A stretch of 64,000 nucleotides of DNA from Diphasiastrum complanatum (lineage: Eukaryota > Streptophyta > Lycopodiopsida > Lycopodiales > Lycopodiaceae). This document shows positions 1 through 11,443 of this stretch, in pieces; the stretch's first letter is position 1; every line of letters begins with the position of its first letter. Made by a program: the position numbers and the translations under genes. The notes beneath the pieces are model-generated. The model worked only from the letters and a program-made list of their open reading frames with translations. It was not told where the DNA came from and searched no databases. The stretch lies in the NCBI GenBank assembly GCA_029204225.1, contig CM055098.1, forward strand, positions 51,381,287 through 51,445,286. Reading direction: 5' to 3'.

Positions 1-870
1 AAGTCCTTTCCCAATGCTTTGGTGAAGGTATCAGCTACACATTCTCTTGAAGACACATGTTGAAGCTTCACCTCCTTTGCCATGACTTGCTCCCTCACAA
101 AATGATATGCAACCTCAATATGCTTGCTTCTAGCATGAAAGATAGCATTGCTTGCCAGCCTTTGGACTGATAAATTGTCACAAAACATGATTGGGCTCTC
201 TAAAAAATCCAGCAAGTGAAGATCCTTGATCATTCTCTTGATCCATACCATCTCCTTTGTGCAATGTGTAAGAGCTTTGTACTCGGCCTCGCTAGATGAC
301 TATGAGATATTGGCTTGTTTCTTCAGCATCCACGATATAGCTCCATCACCTATGAAAATACAATGAGCACTAACAGATTTCCTATCCATTATATCTCCAA
401 CATAGTCCAAATTTGAAAATCCAAAAAGATTAGATGATAATCCCTCATACAATATGCCAAAATCTCGAGTTCCAATGATGTACCTCAAAACTCTTTTTAC
501 TAGCTTCCAATGCTCCTCACTAGTATCTTGCATGAATTGACTCAATCTTCCAACACAATAGCTTAGATCTGGTCTAGTAATGGTTAGATAGATGAGTGAA
601 CCAACTAGCTTCCTATAGAGAGTAATGTCCTTGAAGGATCTTTCACTACCTCTTATAGTTAGCTTTACATGAGACTCCATAGGTGTATCACAAGCTTTTG
701 CATCTCCCATATGAAATCTTTCTAGGATAGAATTACCATACTTCTCTTGACAAATGAAAGTAGATTGAGAAGATTTAATGACTTCAATTCTCAAAATGTA
801 ATGCAAGTTACCAAGATCATGCACCTCAAAATCCCTTTTTAAGAGCAATCTTGATATCTTCCACATCTTG
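1..870 (-). pseudogene. Ty1/copia reverse transcriptase C-terminus and RNase H, broken
   Basis: Read on the minus strand, this is the last part of a copia pol gene. The palm tail and connection region include RKLVGSLIYLTITRPDLSY, followed by RNase H with FSNLDYVGD, SSEAEYKAL, the CDN segment and the C-terminal ARSKHIEVAYHFVRE block. These are standard copia RNase H landmarks. A TAG stop at about 298-300 interrupts the frame just before SSEAEY, and the reading frame continues cleanly after it towards base 1. The element runs off the left edge. The catalytic YVDD segment is not present; the match begins just after it, near base 866. The copy cannot make a full protein as it stands. Confidence 0.9.
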
Positions 871-1502
871 ATTGTTTACACCGCTCAAGATGATATCAAA
901 GATTTTGACGTGTCGAATTCCGATAGATCGTTTGCGACAGATTTTTCGACAGATCCTCCGACATCTTAAAATTTGACAAATTTTGTTTTTGCAATTCTAT
1001 GTCAAAATATATGTCAAAAATGGCTACTTTTTGTTGTTCTGCATGTAGATTTTGAAATAATCAATTTTTTGTGTCAACCCTAATTTTGACTGGATTTTTA
1101 GATAGTGAGGTTGCTAGACTTCATTTGAGTGTGTTTCAATCTTAAAAAGTGGAAAGAGTCATTAGATTGAGGATAGATCATATGTTAATCAAGATTTCAT
1201 ATTCTATTTGTTGATACACATAAGCAAGTTGTGCCTGAACAATGCTAGATCGTTACCACCTTAGCTGATATATCAAGATTACAAAATTCCCGTCCCAGTT
1301 GATACATCAAAATGAACAAAATGTGACTCAACATTGCAACATAACCACATTGAAGCCTTGTTGCTCCCTTCTTGATTACCATTGTCCTTAATTCAAGGGA
1401 CTTCATAGAATTTTTTTTTTTTGAACCTGTTGGCGAACTCCATAGTTGGCCTAAGAAAACAATTGATACCCACTCTCAATAAATACGTTTGTCCTTCAGG
1501 TA
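871..1502. other. non-coding insert between two copia fragments
   Basis: No coding signal is visible. The left part (about 905-965) carries TGTCGAATTCCGA-type words that recur in the tandem repeat at 8.56-8.83 kb, so it probably belongs to the same repeat family. It separates two minus-strand copia pieces that would normally be joined. Confidence 0.45.
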
Positions 1503-1742
1503 TTGACCGACCAATAATTGTCAACCATTATCTGATTTTAGAGCCTTGATAGTCTTGTTGAGATGGTTTCTCAACATATATTTGAAGTGAGTTGGTTTCA
1601 AAACACAAGTTTGAACCGAGTTATAAAAAAGTTTCAATAATGTCATTATTTGATCTTTGTGGCTTGGTAGTAGTATACTTGGCTTTTTAGAAGATGCATA
1701 CAAGTTGAGTCCAACAAATCCATCAATAAAGGTTAGTCTCAC
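1503..1742 (-). pseudogene. Ty1/copia integrase core fragment
   Basis: The minus-strand frame ends in NKTIKALKSDNG, the copia integrase block that normally reads IK.LR(S/T)DNGGEY and holds the second catalytic aspartate. A stop follows at once and the downstream frame has decayed. It lies upstream, in element order, of the RT/RNase H piece at 1-870 on the same strand, so both probably come from one element that lost its middle part. Confidence 0.7.
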
Positions 1743-1827
1743 TCTAGCAAGACCTAATAAAATTATTTTAGCACATTAAATAAAAACCACCATCAAATGG
1801 ATCCAAAAAGCAGTCAAGTACAAAGAG

Positions 1828-2880
<1,053 letters not shown>

Positions 2881-3264
2881 TCATGTGTGTGTGTGCGGGC
2901 ATGGTTTCCGTCTCATAGTCTGAGCTTTTATAGGTATTGAATCAAAGCTACGAGGGCCATACCAACATTTAAATCGATTTTCCATCTATAATTAACCACA
3001 AACCACAACCCTAACAATATTAATGATGACACGACACCCCCTCATTACGTACGAGTCACTTTTGGGGCCAGTGAGCCTCTTATTGATGTCTACTCCACAA
3101 TGTGGTTTAATTTGGATCATCATTGTTGTTTGAACTTGAAATGGTCATGAACAGACAATAAGTATATGATGGTATTGACGTTGTAGCTATGAGTCGATAT
3201 ACATAAAAGTTTTGGCATTCGTTTCACAATACTCTATATTTTTAGCCCACGGGAGAGGGGGGTG

Positions 3265-3418
<154 letters not shown>

Positions 3419-3589
3419 CATGGTGATGGTTTTATTATTTTATTTTTAAAACTCTCATTGGTTGCTTGCAGTATTTATCCCTCTTATTCCGTTGCACCCA
3501 TTATGTCACAGGGTGGATCCCCTAGCCAATAGTCAGGCCATAGTTGTGAGTAATCCCGCCTTTCCTCTATAAACGAGACTGATCTCAAT

Positions 3590-4440
3590 AGCTACCTTGA
3601 TACTTTGCCATCCTCATAGCAAGATAGGGTCCTAGATCGACTGAGGGCTGGACGCGATGCTATTAGCTCCAACAAATTGGTTGGGTACACATCATCGACC
3701 GAGGAGATTCAGTCAACTCCTCGTGTAGATTGGCCTCATGTTTCCTCTTCCCGTGAGGGTCATGATGAGGGTCACATTCCCACCTATGGCACTACTACCA
3801 GTACTTCCTCCCGACACTCTCGGGAGAGGAGGAGGAGCCACCTCGGTGTCTCCTGTTGTGGAGGATGTGGTCATGATCCTGTTGTGGTCATGAGTCATGT
3901 TTGCGTAGACAACTTGTCGTGGGGAGTCCCTACTTCGAGTGACACTGACCCAGGAGGCAGCATGTACGACACACGATACTGCGACTCATGTTTCTATCGC
4001 ACCTCAGATTCTCGGCACGCCCACTTTCACCCCTCACATTTTCCATCCCTTTGGACCCACTGCCACTAAGTTCTTTGTTTACGCAGTCACATTTTTCAGC
4101 CCACTCACGATACCCCCCTTGCCTATTCTCCCCTCGGTAACCCCCCCACCTACCTATTCTCCCTCCCCCCAGTACACACTACGTACACCCCACATCATTA
4201 GTATTCTCCCATCGGCGGGGCATCTCTCATACCTGAGGCCACCCTCGCAAACACTCCTAGGGCCACATCTCCCACATCGAAGGCCACCCCCGTAGACATT
4301 CCCATGGCCACATTGCCACCAGTTGTCATCTCGCCGTCGTATGACATAGACATGGATGGTCACATCATTGAGAATAACCGTGGTAAGAGGGTCCCACATG
4401 ACGAAGATCATGTAGATCTAGCTAGTGTTTTGGCTCTATA
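3590..4440 (+). repeat. diverged duplicate, copy 1 (unidentified, Ser/Thr/Pro-rich coding look)
   Basis: This stretch aligns in order with 4860-5720. Shared landmarks are the GAGGAGAT start, an SSR/SSRHS-like stretch with GGAGGAG, the block around TCTTGTTGTGG, a run of CACTTTC/CCCCTC segments, and TATGACATAGA followed by a GTGG block. Open frames of up to 130 codons exist, rich in Ser, Thr, Pro and His, but none matches a family I recognise. It is probably the degenerate low-complexity part of a transposon protein. It ends near a TATAAATA word at 4437. Confidence 0.5.
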
Positions 4441-4859
4441 AATAGCCTTTCCATGTTTATATATACTTATGTACATGTTTTTACATCTATTGTTTTTATC
4501 CATACATTTGCCAACCATCTTTTGATGTAGCTAGTTTTTTATGTAATCTTGAACCTTGACTAGATATGTAATTGAACTATATTTGGCTCTAAACAATGTA
4601 GAAATGTTTAATTTATTTGTTAGAAAGTGTAATTATTGTGGTTATTTGTGATGGTGTAATGTAAATTTTTAATCTATGGTTACATGCAAAGAGTCACTTT
4701 TTTTGTTCGAACCTACCCTAAACTCATTTATTTGAATTTATTTTGTGCACTCATTAGGTTATATTTTCGGATTTGGCCGCAGTCGCAGGTCATCCCATTT
4801 TTCATCCATGAGTGATGATGAGGTCCTCCGTTATTTGGATGGGATGACCCCCCTCCCAT
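4441..4859. other. AT-rich spacer between two repeat copies
   Basis: No coding or structural signal is seen. The sequence is AT-rich with several TATA-like and ATG-rich words only. Confidence 0.4.
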
Positions 4860-5720
4860 GCAGACAGGATCATGGAGAGACTACGGGCTTGTTGGGATGC
4901 ACAAAGTTTGGGTAGGTTGTCTACATCATCTCGTTATGAGGAGATCCAGTTCTCACAACCCTCCGACGGAGGTGTTTCACCTTCCACAAGGGTCTATCCG
5001 GCGAGAGTCCCTCCCCTGCACACTCTAATATTAGTGCCTCCTCCCGACATTCTGGTCGGAAAAAGAGAGATTGTAGGAGGAGTCACCTCAACGGTGGCTC
5101 TTGTTGTGGTGGTGACGCCGATGATGTCATGCTTCATGCGGCCTTGAGTCCCGCATGTCCTGCTAGCAAGCCTCATCATCAGAATTTTTTACTTGAGAAA
5201 CTCTAACCTAGGAAGCAACGTTGATGGCACGTGATACTATGACTCTTGCATCTGTCACACCTGATTATCCCGACACCCCCACACTTTCTCCTTCTTCAGT
5301 ACCCATGCCCCCTATGGGGTCTCCATGACACCAAGATCTCTCGTGCCAGACCATTCCACCCATTTTTTCTCCCATTCAAACCCTTGTTGATTACACTCCC
5401 ACTCAAACTCCTCTTCATACCCCTCCCCACTCTTCTCGTGATCGCCTTCAAACTCTTCCCCAAATTTCTCTTGTTGTAGTCAACTCCCCCACTCCTCTCA
5501 ACACTCCCTTTGCCACCTCTCCATCAACTGATGTCTTGCCATCCTATGACATAGATGCGGAGAAGCACATAGTGGAGGATGACTGTGGTGGTTGCGTCAT
5601 CACTCGCATGAGACAACTCACGCATGTGGTCTTCAACAGGGACATTTTCAATGACTGGCGCAAACAAAGTGATGAGGAAAGAATTATGTCGTTGACCAGT
5701 TGTATAGAGAATTTCTAGTC
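4860..5720 (+). repeat. diverged duplicate, copy 2
   Basis: This is the second copy of the unit at 3590-4440, with many substitutions and indels. The frame at 5536-5718 begins MPSYDIDAEKHIVEDDCGG, corresponding to the TATGACATAGACATGG part of copy 1, and continues into an RMRQLTHVVFNRD segment that copy 1 lacks in frame. The protein is not recognised. Confidence 0.5.
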
Positions 5721-6404
5721 CCCTCTCCTAATTTGAAATTTGACTGAATCTGGATGGAACGACGCATGGGAGGCATGATGAGCCACCGCAAATCAGAGAT
5801 CCGAGATGCAGTGGAGTTGGAAAATCTAGGCCATACCCATGCACAAGAATGATTGAAAGTTTGCAAAGAAAGAATTTTGAGAGAATCCAAATCGTTTCAA
5901 GCAACAAAGAGAGGCAGCTAAGAAGCGTATGGAGACAACATGGCCCTTGCACCTGGGCAATGGTGGCCAAGATTCTTTTCATGTCCATTTCATAACTCTC
6001 CCCACCCATAAGTTGAATTTGATATTGACGTAATTCATATTTTATTTGTGAATTTGTTTAAATTAAATTACAATCACCGATTTGTCGGTTCATGTAGAAA
6101 TCTACCTTAAAGCGATCTCCCACAAAAGAGGAGTACGTTACTCGAATTATTGGAGAGACAAGGAGTGAGAATTGACTGGGATGAATATTCTGAGGTATGT
6201 ATTATGGTTTCAGCATGTATTTTGACTTCACCACATTCATTTGGTCGGGACGGACACTCTAACAACATCGCTTACAAAATTTACACATCATTGCACGCAG
6301 GTATCATAGTTCCAGTCTCATGCATCGCAGTCACATGAGTCCGATGACCATGGCCAGGACGAGGACAATTCATCTATTGGAAATTAAGCCCACACTTGCC
6401 TTGG
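5721..6404. other. degenerate sequence, no gene assigned
   Basis: Short frames such as 6150-6338 exist but lack family signatures. The stretch may continue the unidentified transposon protein of the preceding repeat, since fragments with Trp and basic residues can be read with stops. I could not support a gene. Confidence 0.3.
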
Positions 6405-7395
6405 TGAAGCATAACTTAGATAGCCAATTACTTGAAGAACGTCTACAACGGACTTCCGGCTATTCTCCAGCAAAGGGTAACCAATCCCATCATAATTTTA
6501 AGTTCAGATATCGATGTTAAGTTTAATAACTTGAAGTCATTGGAGACTTGGCCATTTTCAAGGACTTCCACAAAATTTGCATTTAGAACAAGTCTACAGA
6601 TTTACATTATTTCTGAATAGTCTGCAAAAATACACTAAGTGTTGTAGTTCACATTTTTTGCACTTTCCAAAAATTGCAACACTTATCTTCGACTTCTCCC
6701 GTTCAATTAATTTTTTAAGAAGTCAACTTGTTTATAGTTCAACAGTTTAACCTTTTTTCAACACCTTCACCTTTTTTCGCATTTTCTCAAAAAATGCAAA
6801 GAGAGAGAAAATTCTAGAAGGTCCTCTATTTTTAAAAGTTAAACTGTTAAAGACACCTTCGCCAACATTTTAAGGACACCTTCAAGTTGTTTTAAAGGTA
6901 CCTTTGGCTTCTTTGCCTGTTTTGCGAAAAGCATGAGAAAGTTACTGTTAAGACATCTTTGCTTTTCTGAAGGCACCTTCAACTTTCTAAGGGCACCTTA
7001 AAGTTATTTTTAAGGTACCTTCAGCTTCTTCACAATTTTCCAAAGAACGCGAAAAAGCCAAACTGTTACAAAGATCTTCGCTCTTTCTGAGGGCACCTTC
7101 AACTTTCTGAGGATGCCTTAAACTTATTAAGGATACCTTCAGCTTTTTCGCAAAGAACCCGAAGAGAGAGAAGAATACTGAAGGTCGTCTAAAATGAACG
7201 AGGTTCGTTCCCATATTATTTTGCGAGACACCATGCGAAGTGACAGAGATTTGCGACATTCTCATCCGTGTCAACGATCCTAATTTGTTGATCGCATACA
7301 CTATGTACAGTTGTCACAGAAGCTATATGCTTCCAAGTACGACGACTTTCCCAATTAGATGACAAAGATTCAATGTAATTAATATATGGATTAAA
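6405..7395 (+). repeat. LTR-type repeat, copy 1 (partner at 43.7-44.3 kb)
   Basis: From AACTTAGATAGCCAATTACT onward this matches 43,732-44,285 with moderate divergence, including AAGTTTAATAACTTGAAGTC, the TTTTTTGCACTT block and the ATACACTATGTAC block. The match ends near 7395, just before the position where the 44-kb copy has a TATAAATA box. The piece therefore looks like the U3 part of a retrotransposon LTR, truncated before the core promoter. Copy 1 is longer because of the internal 117-bp array. Confidence 0.75.
6895..7170. repeat. tandem array, period 117 bp, about 2.3 units
   Basis: AAGGTACCTT..GCTTCTT starts at 6895 and again at 7012, and a related AAGGATACCTTCAGCTT at 7129, giving two equal spacings of 117 bases. 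Each full unit also contains GGCACCTTCAACTTTCT near its end. The array lies inside the LTR-type repeat and is absent from its partner at 44 kb. Confidence 0.8.
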
Positions 7396-7500
7396 ACCAC
7401 AGTTTTTTGGCTCGAAGTATAACCTTCATCTTGAATTTCCAGAGATGGTGGTTATCTCCATCGATTTTGTCAATGAGAAATGAACTAAATGATGAATCTA
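7396..7500 (-). pseudogene. Ty1/copia gag N-terminal fragment
   Basis: The minus strand reads SFLIDKIDGDNHHLWKFKMK followed by VILRAKKLW. This is the N-terminal signature of copia gag proteins (F.KLDG.N...WK..M). It stops at TAA and then runs into the repeat ending at 7395, so the gag is cut off after about 30 residues. It lies just downstream, on the minus strand, of the primer-binding site at 7633-7644, as expected for the start of a copia element. Confidence 0.75.
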
Positions 7501-7632
7501 TTATGGTTGAACAAGATCGTTGGTAGAAACAACGATTGTCGGAATACTGTTGGCTGCGCGTTTGCTAGAAAGATGTCTTTATAGAAACAAGACTAATAAT
7601 CCGCAGTAGAAATGCAAATTACTGAAATGCCT

Positions 7633-7644
7633 ACTCTGATATCA
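7633..7644 (-). promoter_or_regulatory. primer-binding site, initiator tRNA-Met type
   Basis: On the minus strand the sequence is TGATATCAGAGT, two mismatches from the usual TGGTATCAGAGC of copia elements. It sits between an LTR-like stretch on its right and a gag start on its left, which supports the assignment. Confidence 0.65.
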
Positions 7645-7645
7645 T

Positions 7646-8400
7646 GTTGCAAAACATGGGGATGACCGATAGTGGAAGCTCGAAGCTTTGAGCACAGGCG
7701 TGTAGGAACGGAAATGCAATAGTTAGCAGCAGAAATATTCAAGAAGAATGATTCATACAAATTGTGCAAATGAACAATACAGTAGTGAGACAAAAATTGC
7801 ACTCTTATTAATATCAACAGTGAGTACAATGGCTTGAAATAATAACTTCAGCTTGTTGAGCGTGATTACGCTGGCTACAGATGACTCGGATTGAAAACAG
7901 AACACTTACATAGCTTGATTCAGCTAGTATATATATTTACAAGTGTCGAGAGACAAATATCTTACAAGCCTTAAATGCCATTTACTCCAATTTTGTATAT
8001 GTACAAAGTTGGTAACTGCCCTTAATATATTTGGTTGTCCAGCTATTTTTAGGGTTGTTGATAAGCTGGTGACATCAGTCTGCCAATGTAGCAAAAACCC
8101 GAAAGACCCTAAGGTGCCCTTAGATTGAAGGTATGTAAATCTCGAAGGTGCCTCTAGAGTAAAGGTAGGGAAAAATGTGAAAAAGATGAAGGTGGGCCTG
8201 AAATGGATTCCAAGGCATTCTGGCCACTGTGTCACATTTTTTGCGAAGGTGCGAAAAAGGCGAAAAAGGCTAAGGTGACTAAAAAACGTTCAAGGCACAA
8301 AAAATCTCAAAGGAAAAAATGTGAAGGTCTGAAACATGTAGTCAGCCTTTGGTTTTCAAGATGCTCATTACTTGAACGATTTGTTTAAGAATGAGCATAT
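7646..8400 (-). repeat. putative 5' LTR of a minus-strand copia element
   Basis: The region abuts the primer-binding site, so on the minus strand it is where the 5' LTR should be. It is AT-rich and non-coding, with a TATATAT word at 7929-7936. Its outer part carries GAAGGTGCC and GCGAAAAAGGCG words that also occur in the LTR at 12.96-13.51 kb. The outer boundary cannot be fixed because the matching 3' LTR is not in view. Confidence 0.5.
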
Positions 8401-8460
8401 CTTCTTTTCCGGCTACCGGATTGTAATTCAAAATAGATGTCAAAATTTGTCACCTTAAAA

Positions 8461-8850
8461 CATGTTGGAAACCAACATCAGGATGTCACCACGTGGCAGT
8501 CATTTGGGACGCCACGTGGAAAATGACAATCCAGGTGGATGTCGGAAACCAACAAATTTTTCCAATGTTAGAATCCGACACCCCTGTAGATTTTCAATGA
8601 ACAGAGGACATTTAAATCTATTGAAAATTTTCGACATCTATCCCCAATAATTTTTTTTAGGGTATAACAGGATGTCGGAATCTGACATATTCTACTAGTG
8701 TCGAATTCCGACAATCTCCGTAAATTTTCGACGGACAAAGGACGTTTTTAAAGCTATCGAAAATGTCTGACATCTCTCCAACATCTGTTTTAGGGTTGAA
8801 ATGAATGTTAGAATCGAACATTGCAAAAGGACTAAAAAGAACATTCGATT
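8461..8850. repeat. 133-bp tandem repeat with GTCGGAATCCGAC-type palindromes
   Basis: Unit 1 starts near 8564 (AATGTTAGAATCCGACA) and unit 2 near 8697 (AGTGTCGAATTCCGACA). Both run on through GTAGATTTTC/GTAAATTTTCGA, GGACATTTAAA/GGACGTTTTTAAA, TCTATTGAAAA/GCTATCGAAAA and TTTTAGGGT. Just upstream, 8493-8519, two CCACGTGG words lie in inverted order around about 14 bases. No coding is seen. Confidence 0.75.
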
Positions 8851-8859
8851 GTATTTGTT

Positions 8860-9694
8860 CTTCCGATTGCTATTCGAGGTTGCTTAGGAGACAATCTATG
8901 AAGTACTTTGTACAAATAGCATCAATATTGTCAGGTATTTACAAAATTCATTTGTGACTAGGGACATTAAAAAAGACATGACAAATAACACAAACATAAT
9001 TTCGGGTGACCTAGAATATGTCGACACACTTCAACATATTTATGAGATCAACTATGGAAGTAATGGAAAATACTTGATCTTTGATGTGTAATGGTTCAAA
9101 GTTAACTATCGTGGAAACAATGCTACGATTAGAAAGGATGTGTATGGATTCTTCGCAATCGAATCGACAAAATTAATACCTATGAATTCATATGACACGT
9201 TTGTGTTGCCACGACATTGTGAACAAGTATAACTACCTTGCAAATTGCACTATATTTTATGTGACTTTTTTGTTCGATCACTTTGAACACAAATTGAGAT
9301 CACATTGTGCATTGATTTTATTTGTTTGTTGTAGATCATATTTCATCCGGATCGATTATCCCCTCAGTGGTTATATGTCGTCCAACTCAATACAAGATCA
9401 CAACATATATTTGAAGACAAAGATATTGCATCATATATGTCAAATGACTTGCACGAGGAAGCGAGAATCGAGCCAAAACCCTTGATTGATCCAGAAATCC
9501 AAGCTCCATTTGATGTTGAAATCACTGAAAAAGAAATCGCAAATGAAAATATGAACGTAGAAAGACAATTGCCAATGAGAATGCCATGTTTTGATGAAGA
9601 AAGGCCAGAGGAAGAAAGTGATATAAAGATTATCATAGCTCTTATACTCATAGGGAAGAAATTTATTATTGCACTTAGAATTATATTTAGATGA
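8860..9694 (+). pseudogene. CACTA (En/Spm) transposon protein fragment, DUF4216-like
   Basis: The frame reads LEYVDTLQHIYEI, then WFKV, KDVYGFFAI, DTFVLPRHCEQ, and after an intron IIFHPDRLSPQWLYVVQLNT. This order (I.EL.Y, CDW, D.YGF, F.LA.QA.QVFYV.D, W.VV) is what I know from the DUF4216 region of CACTA transposase ORFs. An intron fits at 9227-9334, beginning GTATAAC and ending TTGTTGTAG, and joins the two parts in frame. The end is acidic and glutamate-rich, then hydrophobic. One in-frame TAA at 9089-9091 and missing upstream domains mark it as a remnant. No terminal inverted repeats were located. Confidence 0.75.
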
Positions 9695-10499
9695 GTGTAT
9701 GGACTTAGATAAATGATGAGAATGAGGCACTATTTGACGAGTAATGTAATGAGAATACTAACTTATAATATTGACTCACAATTCAAATGTTATTACAAAG
9801 ACTGCTTGCACCAGTATCACAAATATTGTATGCACACTATTGGCATGACCTCAAGTTTCAACTTTAAGCATTCAAGTATGTACTGTGGACCTAAGTTGCA
9901 CCCCTTTTTGCAATGTTGCATTCCAATCGGGTTTTGGAATGTTGCATTATAGAACAAATCCGGGTTTCGGAAATCTGCGTTCCAGAACGTATGCATTCCG
10001 GAATGTTATTGGATTCCAGAACCCAGTTAGTTGGATTGTGTCAAAATTTACTGAATGTTAGTTGATGGATTGTGGAATTACTAATAGAAATATCAACAAA
10101 ATGGCATACACCAGTACAGGGCACAGTTATTTTCAAAAATATGGGTGCATGGCAATTTATGGCATCAAAAACGTAGTCACGAGAAAACTTTGGCAAGGCA
10201 AATGAGAATGACAAAATTAAATACCAAAGGAGGCCAACTTTACTAGCTAATTTAAAGGGGAGAGAAAAATTTAATCACAAGTATGTAACTTGCAAAATAT
10301 TGAGACTATATCAATGAGTTAATGGGGGGGGGGTGAATTTTATGTTCACAAATATCTTTGAGTGACATCACCCCCTTGCCAAGTGTCAAAAGGTGTGGCT
10401 AGATGTCTATATCACCGTTTCAAGGGATATAGAAGATCCGACTTGAAAACTAGTACTACTGATTCCGCTTTAAAATGTCCACATTTGTGCACTACATGG
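9695..10499. other. non-coding stretch after the CACTA fragment
   Basis: An open frame at 9713-9952 has several Cys and His residues but no known pattern. A nine-base G run occurs at 10,325-10,333. Between 9,900 and 10,020 the word GTTGCATTC/GCGTTCCAGAA recurs three or four times as an imperfect short repeat. No gene can be supported. Confidence 0.35.
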
Positions 10500-11360
10500 A
10501 GAGGTTAGAATCATCGAAAAATTGATATACCTTCAGGTTTGGTTTGCTTGGAATACTAAGCCAGAGTCTTTATCCAAAAAAGCAATAGCTAGATTGGAGG
10601 CAGTTCTATCAAAAGTGGGTCTTCATAAAGGACACTTTTTCAGGGAAAATGGGAAACATCCCATGCAAACCAAGCATAGGAGGATCCAAAGCTCGTCGTT
10701 TAATTATCAAATCATTTCGGAAAACTAACTAAAATCCAGTACTCAATTTGGATAAATGTCCTCAATGCCACAAAGGATTTTGAAGAAAAAGGAACAACAA
10801 AAATACAAAAAAGTTGAAGTCTAGACAAAGCTTGACAACATGGTCAAATTGCTCAGAAAAAATAAATGGTCTAATGTCCTACTAATTGAGAAATCAACAA
10901 TTGAGTTTGTGGATGCAGTTAAAGGTGCTTGGGGTGAAGGTCATATTACGCATTATATGGTAAATCTCTTTTCAATGTAACTAGCTCTTAGAATTATAAT
11001 TTCATTGCACATATACTAAATTTAAAATGATTAATATGACAATGTTTGTATCTCTGATATTGCAGCACGTTTGACGACATCATGCATCATTTTTTGCAAA
11101 AGCTTACGGCGGTCTAAGTATTTGGTCATCACAAGGTTTAATGAAAAAATCGCATTGGCAAGCCAGAGCAGCATTTCATCAAATACACAACACGGTGGAA
11201 CATCTCAAAAAAATAGTTTCATCATCCAGCTATTTCAATGGTTCTACACATGTGTTCAACCCCGAATACAAAACTAGATCAACAAATTGTCAAAAATTCA
11301 GAAAGGCGTGCAAATTTGTAGACGAAAATAATATTGATGCAAGACTCAACTCATAGTAAT
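10500..11360 (+). pseudogene. unidentified repetitive protein family 1, copy 1
   Basis: A broken coding unit that recurs at 59.38-60.02 kb. The first exon-like part contains AWNTKPESLSKKAIARLEAV and SKVGLHKG. The middle contains IEFVDAVKGAWGEGHITHYM and ends at a GTAAAT splice-donor-like site near 10,962. The last part starts after a TTGCAG at about 11,065 and contains HHASFFAKAYGGLSIWSSQG, then MKKSHWQAR, and after a frameshift NTQHGG..LFQWFY. Conservation of these blocks in a second, independently mutated copy shows it was once a real protein, probably carried by a transposon. I do not recognise the family. Confidence 0.6.
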
Positions 11361-11443
11361 TTATATCAGACGAAAAGGGTATACGTATTATATGGCATCG
11401 TTTCAAGTACAATGCACGACAAAATCATTGTTTCTCTTTATCT

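Noticed and set aside
6895-7170. Possible CRISPR-like array
   Set aside because: Units are contiguous 117-bp tandem repeats without spacers, in a plant retroelement context.
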